Of a stretch of 64,000 bases of DNA, positions 10,480 through 20,669 are shown in pieces (the stretch's first letter is position 1; each line of letters begins with the position of its first letter). Under the pieces are notes generated by a model. The model was not told the DNA's origin. It searched no databases and was given only the letters and a program-made list of their open reading frames with translations. Made by a program: the position numbers and the translations under genes. The DNA is from Paenarthrobacter nitroguajacolicus JCM 14115 (lineage in GTDB: Bacteria > Actinomycetota > Actinomycetes > Actinomycetales > Micrococcaceae): the NCBI GenBank assembly GCA_001313365.1, contig BBFS01000007.1, positions 1 through 64,000 of the forward strand, written 5' to 3'.

Positions 10480-11846
10480 ATGAGCATGCTCGGCATCAAA
10501 TGGAAGCTCCACGGCAACGGCAAGTCCATTCGCCCAGGCCACGTGGTGGCTCCCGACGAGCGGCTCGCGTGGCCGTTGACCATCGGCATTGGCATGCAGC
10601 ACGTAGTTGCCATGTTCGGCGCCACCTTCCTGGTCCCCCCCATCATCACTGGCATGCCGCCGGCCACCACCCTGCTCTTCTCGGGCATCGGCACCCTGCT
10701 CTTCCTGGTGATCACCAAGGGCCGAGTGCCCAGCTACCTTGGTTCAAGCTTCGCGTTCATCGCCCCCGATCATGGCGTCGCAGCAGCAGTACGGCGTCAG
10801 TGGCGCCTTGGGCGGCGTCGTGTTTGCCGGCGTCGTACTGGCGCTTATTGGTGCGATCGTCCAGAAGTTTGGAGCCGAATGGATCAACCGGCTCATGCCG
10901 CCGATCGTGACCGGCGCGATCGTGGCGCTGATCGGACTGAACCTCGCGCCAGCCGCGAAGGCGAACTTCGACGCCGCTCCCGTCACCGCGCTGATCACGC
11001 TGGTGACGATCATCCTGGTCAGTGTCCTATTCCGCGGAATCCTGGGGGGGCGCCTGAGCATTCTGGTGGGCGTTGTGGTCGGGTATCTCGTGGCCATGAT
11101 GCGCGGTGAGGTGTCCTACGAAAAGATGGACGCCGCCGCGTGGGTTGGCCTGCCGCTGTTCCAGACGCCCGAATTCCACCTTGGCGTGGTGGGGCTGTTC
11201 GTCCCCCGTGGTGCTGGTGCTCGTGGCTGAAAACGTGGGGCATGTGAAGTCGGTGGCCGCAATGACCGGCCAAAACCTCGACGGCGTCTCCGGCCGCGCG
11301 CTGATGGCCGACGGCGCCGCCACTGTACTTGCCGGCTTCGGCGGCGGTTCCGGTACCACGACGTACGCGGAGAACATCGGCGTCATGGCCGCTACCAAGG
11401 TCTACTCGACGGCGGCCTACTGGGTGGCCGGTTTCTTCGCCATCCTGCTCAGCTTCTCCCCCCCGAAATTCGGCGAACTGATTGCCACGGTCCCGGCCGG
11501 CGTCCTGGGCGGTGCTGCGACCATGCTGTACGGCATGATTGGCGTGCTCGGTGTGAAGATCTGGGTCCAGAACAAGGTCAACTTCTCCAACCCGATCAAC
11601 CTGACCACAGCTGCCGTAGCCTGATTATTGGCATCGCGGACTACACGTGGACCATCGGCGAGCTGAAGTTCACTGGCATTGCCCTGGGGGTCAGCCGCTG
11701 CACTGGTGATCTATCACGGCATGAAGGGGCTGGCTCGTTGGCGCGGGACCGTCGCTGAGCCGGAAACCGAGACGGCGGGCCTGCCTCCTGCGGTGAAGTC
11801 GGCGATGAACGCTGCGGCCAAGAGGGACGGGAAGAAGGGGAAGTAG
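10480..11846 (+). CDS. NCS2-family uracil/xanthine permease (UraA-like)
   Basis: Proton-coupled nucleobase transporter in the cytoplasmic membrane. The N-terminal PLTIGIGMQHVVAMFGATFLVP and the central VLVAENVGHVKSVAAMTG (the NCS2 motif with the substrate-contacting Glu) are typical of UraA. FGGGSGTTTYAENIGVMAAT follows, then hydrophobic helices and a Lys-rich cytoplasmic tail ending GKKGK. The start ATG 10480 is preceded by GAGGAAGG. Single-base excesses break the frame near 10765, 11205, 11622 and 11688; G7 near 11044 adds a Gly. It stands alone between convergent and parallel neighbours. Uracil is the best guess for the substrate, since no pyrimidine genes flank it. Confidence 0.88.
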
Positions 11847-11893
11847 GGCTTCCTTCCGGGCAATTCGGATGCGGCGTTAAGTCGCGAGCAGCC

Positions 11894-13369
11894 TTACTGG
11901 TCCCCCCCGAACTTGGTGTCGAAACGGTTCATAAATGCGGCCATGGCATCGCGGGCCACTGGCTCAAAGGGCCTGTACGTCTTGGTCCCATCAGCTTCGG
12001 TCCACCCGGAACTGATGCCGCTGCTCGCGAGCCACGTGATCTGTTTGTAGAACGGGTTGGTCGTGGCAACGTCCGTAAACGGCGACTCCGCGGGGGCATT
12101 AAACTCCGGCGAACCGGCCAGCCTGTACATAAACGCGGCCATGGCATCGCGGGCCACCGGTTCAAAGGGCCTGTACGTCTTGGTCCCATCAGCTTCGGTC
12201 CACCCGGAACTGATGCCCTTGCTGGCAAGCCACGTGATCTGTTTGTAGAACGGGTTGGTCGTGGCTACGTCCGTGAAGGGCGACTTGCCGGGGGCTGTGA
12301 AGGCAGGTGAGCCTGCCAGCCGGTACATGAAGGCGGCCATGGCGTCACGGGCTACGGGGGCCAAGGGTCGGTAGTTCCTGGCTCCGTTGGCCTCGGTCCA
12401 TCCTGTTGAAATGCCACGGGACCCGAGCCAATTGACTTCGGCGCTGAACAAACCATCGGATATGTCGGAGAAAATGGGGCCTGGGTTGCTGGCGAAGGCC
12501 GTCAACTGCCCGACGGTACCGTTGAAGACATTCTGATCACCCGGGAACACGCCGGAATCGGCGTACTGCCACAAGGTGTGGGCATTCCAACCAGCTGGCA
12601 GCGCCCCGGGTGTCGACTCCCACCTGGCGATGTGCAGAGGATGGTTCCCGAAGCCGTTGGCCTTACCCGTGCAGGTATTCCACCAGTCGGTGGTGGTGTA
12701 GATGGCAGGAAGGCGGCCGGTTCGCGACAGGATGGTGGTGGCGAAATCGGAGACCCACGACACCATCTCGCCAGGGGTCATTCCGTAGCAAGTGCTGCCG
12801 TAGGGGGGGTTGTATTCGAGATCCAGCAGGGCAGGCAGTGTTTTTCCATCCGGCGTCCAGGCTGCACCGCTCTGGAGGAAGTAGCTGGCTTGAGCGGCAC
12901 CGGACGACGCGTTGGGGGGGAGGGCGAAATGGTAGGCGCCGCGCAGCATCCCGGCTGAAGCAGCTCCGGCGTATTGGTCAGCGAAGTATGGGTTGCTGTA
13001 TTCGGTCCCCTCGCTGGCTTTGACGTACGCGAACTTGGCCCCGTTTGCTGCAGCCTTGGTCCAGTCCACCACCCCTTGGTGGCTACTGACGTCCATTCCG
13101 GGTACGCCCGGCATTGCAAAAGCCGACTCTGTGGCCTGAATGGAGAACAATTGGCCTGCACTTTCATGACCACGAATGGTCGATCCCATGGCGTGGTCGT
13201 TTTGGGCTGCGGGCGATTCTTCGGAGGCGTTGGCCGCCGTTGCACCAGTCGCGGCGAGAAGCATGGTGGCGAGCAGGACAGCGGCCGCTTTAGCGCCGAT
13301 AAACCCTCGTGTCGGCGGTTTGGCTGGACTTTTCGGGAGACCTGAGCGGCTGGACATGGAGAATTTCAT
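11894..13369 (-). CDS. Secreted GH25 muramidase with three C-terminal SLH-type repeats
   Basis: Predicted to cleave the beta-1,4 bond after N-acetylmuramic acid in peptidoglycan. The order is: signal peptide (AAAVLLATMLLAATGATAANA); GH25 domain with MDVSSHQGVVDW (catalytic Asp), FAYVKASEGTEY, LPALLDLEYN (the acidic pair) and LWQYAD; then three repeats of 66 residues, each with FTDVA..NPFYKQITWLASKGISSGWTEA-like and YRPFEPVARDAMAAFMYRLAG-like parts. The repeats resemble cell-wall-binding SLH-like modules common in Arthrobacter. The start is ATG at 13369, preceded by AAGGA. This is one of the few long genes here whose frame is intact, although it contains several expanded G/C runs of six or seven bases. 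Confidence 0.88.
   Translation of the reverse strand: MKFSMSSRSGLPKSPAKPPTRGFIGAKAAAVLLATMLLAATGATAANASEESPAAQNDHAMGSTIRGHESAGQLFSIQATESAFAMPGVPGMDVSSHQGVVDWTKAAANGAKFAYVKASEGTEYSNPYFADQYAGAASAGMLRGAYHFALPPNASSGAAQASYFLQSGAAWTPDGKTLPALLDLEYNPPYGSTCYGMTPGEMVSWVSDFATTILSRTGRLPAIYTTTDWWNTCTGKANGFGNHPLHIARWESTPGALPAGWNAHTLWQYADSGVFPGDQNVFNGTVGQLTAFASNPGPIFSDISDGLFSAEVNWLGSRGISTGWTEANGARNYRPLAPVARDAMAAFMYRLAGSPAFTAPGKSPFTDVATTNPFYKQITWLASKGISSGWTEADGTKTYRPFEPVARDAMAAFMYRLAGSPEFNAPAESPFTDVATTNPFYKQITWLASSGISSGWTEADGTKTYRPFEPVARDAMAAFMNRFDTKFGGDQ
11937..12530 (-). repeat. Three 198-bp tandem repeats inside the GH25 gene
   Basis: The landmark ccatggc recurs at 11941, 12139 and 12337, a period of exactly 198 bases (66 codons). 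The first two units are nearly identical over most of their length (for example gggcctgtacgtcttggtcc in both) and the third is more diverged, as expected for a recent unit duplication or conversion within the repeat region. Confidence 0.8.
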
Positions 13370-13511
13370 TCGACGATTCCTTCGACGTTCGAGAGGAACC
13401 GGCGCCCCCACGTGGTTCAGCCCAGCCTACTATCCAAAGTCACACTCCCACTTCCGCCAAGGACGCCGCGCGCCGCTCCAGTGAGTGCGGCATCCACAAC
13501 TTGCATGCTGT

Positions 13512-13894
13512 TCATTGCAGGGAGAATTTTGATTCAGCAGCAATAACCAACCTTGAAGCCCACTCAATGCACTTGCTGGACTTGGCCCGGGTGAGACTCG
13601 AAACGTTGTATCCGGCTTTTGTCTTTTCACCCAACAGGCGGGCAAGAATCGCATTCTCACCCCCCCGGCTTCTTTTAGCACTTTTATCGCATCCGCATGA
13701 TTATCGGACTTGGAGTGACGGCCCAGCTCCAGCAAACAAAAAGCATCCGCCGCTGCTATGCCTGCGTGGACCGCCAAGGTAGCAATGACGTCTGCATAAG
13801 CTTCTCCGGAATTCAGGGTATTGATTGTATCGGCTGCTTCAAGGAAAGCCCTTGAATCCTCAAGCCGCGCACTGGCGTCCGACCGCGCCGCCAC
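13512..13894 (-). CDS. HEPN-domain protein, partner of the adjacent nucleotidyltransferase
   Basis: All-helical protein of about 127 residues. The stretch AGIAAADAFCLLELGRHSKS continues to SDNHADAIKVL and carries an R-x6-H element (RHSKSDNH) compatible with the RX4-6H ribonuclease motif of HEPN domains. The start is a GTG that overlaps the last base of the upstream stop codon (TAGTG), so translation is probably coupled. After a G7 run near 13660 the data shift frame; correcting it gives ENAILARLLGEKTKAGYNVS and an end at KFSLQ. With the upstream gene it forms a HEPN/MNT pair. By analogy with HepT-MntA it would be the RNase toxin, but this is inference, since only the motif is visible. Confidence 0.62.
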
Positions 13895-14508
13895 TAGGCA
13901 GCCACCGAATCACGGAGTCGGCGCGACAACCAATTGCGGTCACCGCAAACGTGAATGCCCTCCCTCATAATCGACTCGAATATCGGTGCCTGTCGAATCT
14001 CGGACGCTTCGTAGGTCATAGGGCGAACGTCGTTACCGGTGAGATGGTAGACATCAACGGCCAAATTACCAATCTGCTCGTGAAGCTCGTCGCTGGCGCC
14101 GTCGTGAATGATGAACAGCAAGTCGATATCAGAGTCATTACGCATGTCCCCGCGTGCCGCTGAACCAAAAAGGGTGACCTGCAGGGGGGGGCGGTCTGGC
14201 CATCGGTTTATTGCTTGAGAAACAAAACGCGTCAAGCGATCCCTGCCTCGGGACGCTTCAGCAATGACACTGGCGAGCATATGGGACGAATTCAGAACAT
14301 ACTCGGTTCGGTTTCCGACCTGAGATCCCACCACAATGCCGCTTTCTTGAAGACGCTCCAAGCATCGCCGGGTGCCGGACACGGAGGCCTGGATGCCTCG
14401 CTCCCGAATCAGATGCCCAGGCGTGCTTGGACGACCGTCCGCCAATGCCATGAGGACATCAGCTTCGAGCGTGGGACAAATCGCCCTCAATGGGTTCTGC
14501 AGCTGCAT
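13894..14508 (-). CDS. Winged-helix + minimal nucleotidyltransferase (MntA-like) protein
   Basis: About 204 residues with two domains. The N-terminal ~85 residues look like a winged helix (TRRCLERLQESGIVVGSQVG followed by NRTEYVLN). The C-terminal part has the nucleotidyltransferase signature LFGSAARGDMRNDSDIDLLF, that is GS-x10-DxD-like, and a third acidic position around LAVDVYHL. MNT proteins AMPylate and silence HEPN RNases in type VII modules; the added DNA-binding domain suggests autoregulation as well. The start ATG 14508 has GGGAGG 4 bases upstream. The reading frame is intact apart from a G7 run near 14184. It overlaps the downstream HEPN gene by one base. Confidence 0.72.
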   Translation of the reverse strand: MQLQNPLRAICPTLEADVLMALADGRPSTPGHLIRERGIQASVSGTRRCLERLQESGIVVGSQVGNRTEYVLNSSHMLASVIAEASRGRDRLTRFVSQAINRWPDRPPLQVTLFGSAARGDMRNDSDIDLLFIIHDGASDELHEQIGNLAVDVYHLTGNDVRPMTYEASEIRQAPIFESIMREGIHVCGDRNWLSRRLRDSVAA

Positions 14509-14609
14509 AGGACCTCCCAATCGCTTCTTATAGTACGCGATTCAGCATCAGTTACACCACCTCCGCCCGAGCGGCTGCCATGGACTTCCGGAGACGCAGA
14601 GAAATCTTG

Positions 14610-14623
14610 AGAGAGCGCTCTCT
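14610..14623. promoter_or_regulatory. LacI-type operator O1 upstream of the sugar operon
   Basis: Perfect 14-bp palindrome AGAGAGCGCTCTCT, directly abutting the -35 element of the promoter. An identical copy lies 56 bases downstream. Confidence 0.8.
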
Positions 14624-14652
14624 TGACGCACGTGACTTGCAGCACATACATT
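14623..14652 (+). promoter_or_regulatory. Promoter of the beta-glucoside operon
   Basis: TTGACG (14623-14628), an 18-base spacer, then TACATT (14647-14652). It is bracketed by two identical palindromic operators. Confidence 0.65.
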
Positions 14653-14665
14653 GGTCCCACATCCC

Positions 14666-14679
14666 AGAGAGCGCTCTCT
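14666..14679. promoter_or_regulatory. LacI-type operator O2
   Basis: Second perfect copy of AGAGAGCGCTCTCT, centred 56 bases after the first and about 20 bases after the -10 element, where a bound repressor would block initiation. The LacI-family gene at 19626 is the likely cognate repressor. Confidence 0.8.
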
Positions 14680-14721
14680 CGCCCTAGGCGTACGGTCGCT
14701 CGAACACACAAAGGAGTGATC

Positions 14722-16043
14722 GTGGAGTTTTCGCGACTAAGGAAATTCACTGCCCTCGCCGGCGTAGCCTCTCTTGCCCTCGTGGCGGCAGGCTGCAGCG
14801 GCGGAGGCGACAAAGCGGCGAGCGCCGACAACCCCGTCACACTGACCGTGACTACCTTCGGCACTTTCGGATACGACGACCTGTACGCCGAATATGAGAA
14901 GCAGAACCCCGGCGTGACCATCGAGGCCACCAACATTGACCGTGGTTCAAACGCCCGGACGGATGCGTTCACCAAGCTCGCCGCAGGCTCCGGTCTTAGC
15001 GACGTCACGGCCATCGAGGAAGGCTGGCTCGGCTCCATCATGGAGGTTTCGGACCAGTTCGTGGACCTCAAGGAGCACGGTGCCGAGGACATCAAGGGCA
15101 ACTGGGTGGACTGGAAGTTCAAGCAAGGCACCGATCCCGATGGCCGCGTCATAGGCTATGGCACGGACATCGGACCGCAGGCATTGTGCTTCAACGGCAA
15201 GCTCTTCGAAGCTGCCGGCCTGCCGAGCGACCGCGAAAAGGTGGCCGAACTCTTCGGCGGCAAGGACGCAAGCTGGGATACGTACTTCAAGCTCGGCCGC
15301 CAGTACAAAGAGGCCACCGGCAAGGCCTGGTATGACCAGTCCGGATTCGTCTGGAACTCCATGGTCAACCAGATGGACGAGGCTACTACACCAAAGACGG
15401 CAAGCTGAACGTTGAGGGCAACAAGGAGATGCGGGCAAAGTTCGACATGCTCGCTGCCGGCACCGCGGATGGCCTGTCCTCCAACCAGACCCAGTTCGAC
15501 TGGGGTAACGGCAAGGCCTTCGTGGATGGTTCCTTCGCAACGCACGTATGCCCGGCTTGGATGCTCGGCACCATCAAGGGCCAGCTCGAGTCCGCAGGCG
15601 GCGGGGCGGCAAGCGGCTGGGATGTAGCCGACGTGTTCCCGGGCGGTGCCTCCAACTGGGGCGGTGCTTTCCTCTCGGTTCCCAAGAGCTCCAAGCACCC
15701 GGCTGAAGCAGCAAAGCTGGCAGCCTGGCTGACCGCACCTGAGCAGCAGATCAAGCAGTCCGCTGCAGCGAACAACTTCCCCCCCAGCACCCTCGAAGCC
15801 CAGGCAAAGATCGTCGAGGCAGCAAAGCCGAACGAACTGTTCAACAATGCCCCCCCGTATGGCGCAATCTTTGAGTCCCGCGCCGAGGGTGTCATCGCCC
15901 AGTTCAAGGGTCCGGATGACTCTGTGATCCAGGAGAACGTCTTCGGTCCCGCCCTCAAGATGCTCGATTCGGGCAAGGGTACGGCCGATGAGGCCTGGAA
16001 TGAAGCCGTCAAGCTCCTCAACGACCTCGTGGTCAACAACTAG
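14722..16043 (+). CDS. ABC transporter sugar-binding lipoprotein
   Basis: Extracellular solute-binding protein family 1, anchored by lipid after cleavage at the lipobox LVAAGCS (about 14781-14800). It captures an oligosaccharide or glycoside and hands it to the two permeases that follow. It starts MEFSRLRKFTALAG at GTG 14722, with AAAGGAG 7 bases upstream. Body landmarks are LTVTTFGTFGYDDLYAEYEK, IGPQALCFNGKLFEAAGLP and PKSSKHPAEAAKLAAWLT. One base is missing near 15383 (EGYYTKDG is broken); C7 runs near 15779 and 15850 each add a Pro. No ATP-binding subunit lies in the cluster, so a shared MsiK-type ATPase elsewhere is expected. The GH1 enzyme downstream points to beta-glucosides such as cellobiose. 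Confidence 0.9.
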
Positions 16044-16111
16044 CAGAACCCGGCCGTGGGGGCCTCCGGGATAACCGGAGGCCCCCCCCTCACAGAGTCT
16101 GAGACCCGTCC

Positions 16112-17222
16112 ATGACCACCACATTGAACCGTCCGGCAGCCAGCAGATCGGCCGCCAACAAACCGAAACCGACGTTCCGTCAACGCCTGAACGTCTTCGA
16201 TATGAAGGCGTCCCCCCTACCTCTACATCGCCCCCCCGTTCTTCATCCTGTTTGCCTTGGTGGGCCTCTTTCCCCCTGGGCTACACGTTCTTCGTCTCCC
16301 TCTTCGACTGGCACCTGCTCAAAGGCCAGGGAGAGTTTGTGGGATTCCAGAACTTCGCTGAGGTGCTGCAGGACAGGTTCTTCTGGAACTCCCTCTTTAA
16401 CACCGTCAGCATCTTCCTGATTTCCACCATCCCCCCAGCTGATCATGGCCACCATCATTGCCGCGGTCCTGGACCAGAACCTACGAGCCAAGACCTTCTG
16501 GCGCATGAGTATCCTGCTCCCCCTACGTCGTCACTCCCGTGGCCGTCGCCATGATCTTCACCAACATGTTCGGGGGGGAGCAGTACGGGCTCATCAACAA
16601 CATCCTGTCGAGCTTCGGCATCGATCCCATCATGTGGAAAAACGACACCCTTCCCAGCCACATCGCCATCGCCACCATGGTGAACTGGCGTTGGACGGGC
16701 TACAACGCGCTGATCCTTTTGGCCGCCATGCAGTCAGTACCGCGCGATATCTACGAGTCTGCAGCCATCGACGGCGCCGGCTCCGTCCGCCGCTTCTTCA
16801 GCATCACCCTGCCCAGCATTCGACCCACCATGGTGTTCGTCATTGTCACGGCCACCATCGGCGGGCTGCAGATCTTCACAGAGCCCCCCCGACTGTTCGA
16901 TCCCGTGGCTGCCGGCGGAACGGCACGGCAGTTCCAGACCACCGTTCTGTACCTGTGGGAGATGGCCTTCCAGCGGCAGAACTTCGGCAAGGCCTCCACC
17001 ATCGCCTGGCTCCTGTTCCTGATCATCCTGCTCTTCGGCATCGTGAACTGGTTGATCTCACGCCGTATCGCCACAAATGGCGACGATCGCGGCGCTGCCA
17101 GCCGCCGCCGTCGTAAGCGTTCTTCCGCTGCGAACGTAAAAGCGGACGACGTCGGCCTCCCGGCCCAGGCGGCAGAACCGGCCACCGCACCAGAACCAAC
17201 CCCCCCGAGGAGCGGGCAATGA
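16112..17222 (+). CDS. Sugar ABC transporter permease (first subunit)
   Basis: Inner-membrane subunit of the MalF type with six hydrophobic segments. The ATPase-contact EAA loop is visible as ESAAIDGAGSVRRFFSITLP near 16757-16815. The N-terminus is Lys/Ala-rich and the C-terminus has a long charged tail. The start ATG 16112 follows the binding-protein gene by 68 bases, and the stop TGA overlaps the next start (ATGA). The frame breaks in quick succession near 16212, 16272, 16431 and 16518, each at a C run one base too long. C7/G7 runs near 16231, 16570 and 16884 add residues without breaking it. Confidence 0.88.
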
Positions 17223-18122
17223 CCCTCACGCAAAACCGGCCACAAGCACCGGCCCTGCAGCGAACCTCCCGATCCCTGGCCACACGGAAGGCACTCTTTG
17301 GCAACGGCCGACGGCCCGGCTTCCTCACTTATGGGTTGCTGCTCGCGTTCTTCCTGGCATCGGCTACCCGCTCTGGTGGTCCGTGATCATCGGCAGCCGC
17401 TCCAACGAAGCCCTCGGGGGGAAACCTGGCCGCCGCTGCTCCCGGGCGGCAACTTCTGGACCAACGTCGGCGAAGTCTTCGACACCATCCCGTTCTGGCT
17501 CGCGCTCGGCAACAGCGTCCTGATCTCGGGCATCATCACCGTCTCTGTGGTGGGATTCTCCACCTTGGCCGGGTACGCGTTCGCCAAACTGCGCTTCCGC
17601 GGCCGCAACTGGCTGATGGTGGCAGTGATCGCCACTATGGCGATCCCGACGCAGCTCGGCATCATCCCGTTGTTCATGCTGATGCGCACGCTCGGCTGGA
17701 CAGGTGAGATCGGCGCCGTCGTCATCCCTACTCTTGTCACGGCGTTTGGTGTCTTCTTCATGCGCCAGTATCTGGTGGACGTGATTCCGGACGAGCTCAT
17801 CGAGTCGGCGCGCATGGACGGCGCATCCATGATCTCCACCTTCTGGCACGTGGCGCTCCCCGCCGCACGCCCGGCCATGGCAATCCTCGGCCTTTTTACC
17901 TTCATGACGGCATGGACTGATTTCCTGTGGCCCCTGCTGGTGCTCGACGCCGGCAACCCCCACCTTGCAGACGGCGCTCAGCCAACTGCAGTCGGCCCGT
18001 TACGTGGACTACTCGATCGTCCTGGCCGGTGCCGTCATGGCAACACTTCCGCTGCTGGCCCTCTTCGTCATAGCGGGACGTCAACTTATATCCGGAATCA
18101 TGCAAGGAGCAGTGAAGGCTAA
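17219..18122 (+). CDS. Sugar ABC transporter permease (second subunit)
   Basis: MalG-type permease partner. The EAA loop reads ESARMDGASMISTFWHVALP near 17800-17865, followed by TFMTAWTDFLWPLLVL, typical of carbohydrate permeases. The start ATG 17219 overlaps the upstream stop, with GAGGAG before it. Frame breaks lie near 17362 and 17417 (G6, giving NEALGETWPPLLPGG) and at CCCCC near 17957. The end is probably GAVKG followed by TAATG overlapping the glucosidase start. In the data one G seems lost near 18119, so the open frame runs on for 15 codons. Confidence 0.87.
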
Positions 18123-19581
18123 TGCCATTCGAAGCAACAAACCACCCAGCGACCACTCCCTTTAACAGGGTTTGGCCCAAGGGCTTCATCTGGGGCTCGG
18201 CTACCGCCGCAGCCAGGTGGAAGGCGCCAGCCACGAGGGCGGCAAGGAAGATTCCGTGTGGGATGCTTTCGCCCGCGTTCCGGGTGCCATTGCCAACGGC
18301 GAGACGCTGAAGGACGCGGTGCAGCACTACCACCGAATGCCCCCAGGATGTCAGGATCATGAAAGAGCTGGGCCTGGATTCCTACCGGTTCTCCACCAGC
18401 TGGTCCCGCGTCCGGCCGGGTGGCCGTACCGCGAATGCCGAAGCTTGGACTTCTACTCCCGCCTTGTGGATGAACTGCTCGACGCCGGCATCCTCCCCCT
18501 GGTTGACGCTTTACCACTGGGACCTGCCGCAGGCGCTGGAGGAGAAGGGCGGCTGGGCCAACCGCGATACTGCCTACCGTTTCGTCGACTACGCAAACGA
18601 TGTCTACTCGGCGTTGGGGGGATCGCGTCCAGCACTGGACGACATTTAACGAACCGTTCTGCTCGTCACTCCTTGGTTATGCGGCGGGCGTGCACGCTCC
18701 GGGTCGGCAGGAACCGGACGCGGCCGTTGCGGCGATCCACCACCAGCATCTGGCCCACGGCCTGGTGGTCAACGAACTGCGGAGTCGCGGCGCGCAGCAA
18801 TTGGGGATCACGCTGAATCTCAGCAACTCCATTCCGCGGGATCCTTCCGATCCCGTGGACCTTGATGCGGCGCGCCGGTTCGACTCGCTGCAGAACCGGA
18901 TCTTCCTCGATCCAATTCTCCGTGGCGCTTACCCGGAGGACACCCTCAATGACCTTAAGCAGTTCGGCATCCGGGACGTCATCAAGCCCGGCGACCTGGA
19001 AATTATCGGTGCACCCATCGATTTCCTGGGCGTCAACCACTACCACGATGACCTCATCAGCGGACACCCCACTGCTGAACACGGAGACGGCCACTCGGGC
19101 GGCGCAACGCGCCCGACGTCGTCGTGCTGGATCGGTTCGGAAGATATCGCCTTCCCGAGCCGCGGCCTGCCACGCACGGCCATGAACTGGGAGGTCAACC
19201 CTGATGGACTGCGGAAGCTCCTGGTGCGCCTTGGCGAGGAATACCCGACGCTGCCGCCGCTGTACATCACGGAAAACGGCGCCGCGTACGACGACATCGT
19301 CAGTCCTGACGGAGCAGTCCACGACGCCGAGCGGACCCAGTTCGTCCTCGACCACATCACAGCTGTTGGTGAGGCGCTCGACCAAGGTGCCGATGTGCGC
19401 GGCTACTTCGTTTGGTCGCTCCTGGACAACTTCGAGTGGTCCTGGGGTTACGGCAAGCGCTTCGGGGGTTGTTCGCGTGGACTACGACACCTTTGAACGG
19501 ACGGTGAAGGACAGCGGATTCGCTTACTCCCGCGTTATCGAGGCAGCCAAGGCATCTGCGACCGCTACCGTGAACGCCTAA
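18122..19581 (+). CDS. GH1 beta-glucosidase
   Basis: Retaining glycosidase of family 1 acting in the cytoplasm on the imported glycoside. It starts MPFEATNHPATTPF at ATG 18122. Both catalytic motifs are visible: the acid/base motif TFNEP (about 18648-18662) and the nucleophile motif ITENG (about 19266-19280). Family landmarks FIWGSATAA, YRFSTSWSRV and GYFVWSLLDNFEWSWGY are also present. It is about 485 residues, the usual length. At least five frame breaks occur (near 18215, 18343, 18440-18505, 18617 and 19467), so the data show it in pieces. It is the last structural gene of the operon, before its LacI regulator. Confidence 0.9.
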
Positions 19582-19625
19582 AGTAGCCTTCAGAGGCTTA
19601 CTTTTCTTACGTTCCGGAGATGACG

Positions 19626-20660
19626 ATGACGCAGGACACCAGCGGCCCCCCCGGCCGGTACCCACCCTTGAGATGGTGGCTGCCTTGGCCGGGGTGTCGC
19701 GGGCCACTGTTTCCCGCGTCGTCAATGACAGCCCTAGTGTTGACCCGGAACTGGCACAGTCCGTGAGAAAAGCGATCCTTGCACTCGACTACACTCCAAA
19801 CCGTGCCGCACGTTCCCTCGCCAAACGCCGGGCGAATGCGGTCACACTGATCGTCCCGGAGTCGACATCCAAGGTCTTTGCGGACCCCCCCTTCTTCGCA
19901 TCGGTGGTCCAAGGCATTGCCCTGTTCCTGACCGATACCGAGTACACGCTGAACATGGTGATCTCCTCTGAGTCGAAGCCGGAAAAAACCCGCAGCTTCC
20001 TGCTCGGAGGCAACGTGGACGGCGTCCTGGTAGTGTCGCACCACAGCGGTGACAACTCCTGGACGCACCTTTCGGGATCACTTCCCATGGTGTTCGCCGG
20101 GCGCCCCTTAGTAGGCGGCAAGGAGAGCTACTACGTGGATGTGGCCAACGAGCAAGCGGCCTACGATGTCACCCGGCTTTTGACCGAGAGCGGCCGAAAG
20201 AACGTTGCCACGATCGCGGGTCCGCAAGACATGCCGCCGGGCCTTGACCGCCTCGCCGGGTGGAGGACTGCCGTGCGGGACGCAGGTCTTGGGGGGAGGG
20301 CTTGATGGAGGAAGGCGACTTCACTTTGGCATCCGGCGCCAAAGCAATGCACCGTTTGCTGGATCGGGGGGGCGTGCCGATTGACGCTGTTTTCGCGGCG
20401 AACGACCAAATGGCCGCCGGCGCCTACACCGCCATCCAGGGGCGGGGGGGCCTGCGCATCCCGGAGGACATCGCCGTCGTCGGTTTTGACGACGATTCCT
20501 TCGCTACCTCAGTGACCCCCCCGCCCTCACCACCGTGCATCACCCGATTGTTGAACTCGGCAAGAAGATGGCCGAGACCCTGGTGAACCTGATCGAGGGC
20601 AAACCAGCGGAACGCGTCACTAGAATGCCAACCTCGATCGTCATCCGCGATTCCGTTTAG
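19626..20660 (+). CDS. LacI-family transcriptional repressor of the glucoside operon
   Basis: The N-terminal helix-turn-helix is VAALAGVSRATVSRVVNDSP with the hinge PNRAARSLAKRR; a periplasmic-binding-like effector domain follows, containing VFAANDQMAAGAY and DIAVVGFDDDSFATS. Two starts are possible, ATG 19620 or 19626; the second is better spaced from CGGAG. Frame breaks fall near 19660, 20290 (G6) and 20518 (C7). It follows the GH1 gene by about 40 bases, with an imperfect hairpin between them (AAGTAGCC / GGCTTACTT). It probably binds the twin palindromes at 14610 and 14666 and is released by the sugar or glucoside inducer. Confidence 0.88.
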
Positions 20661-20669
20661 CTCCATGCC

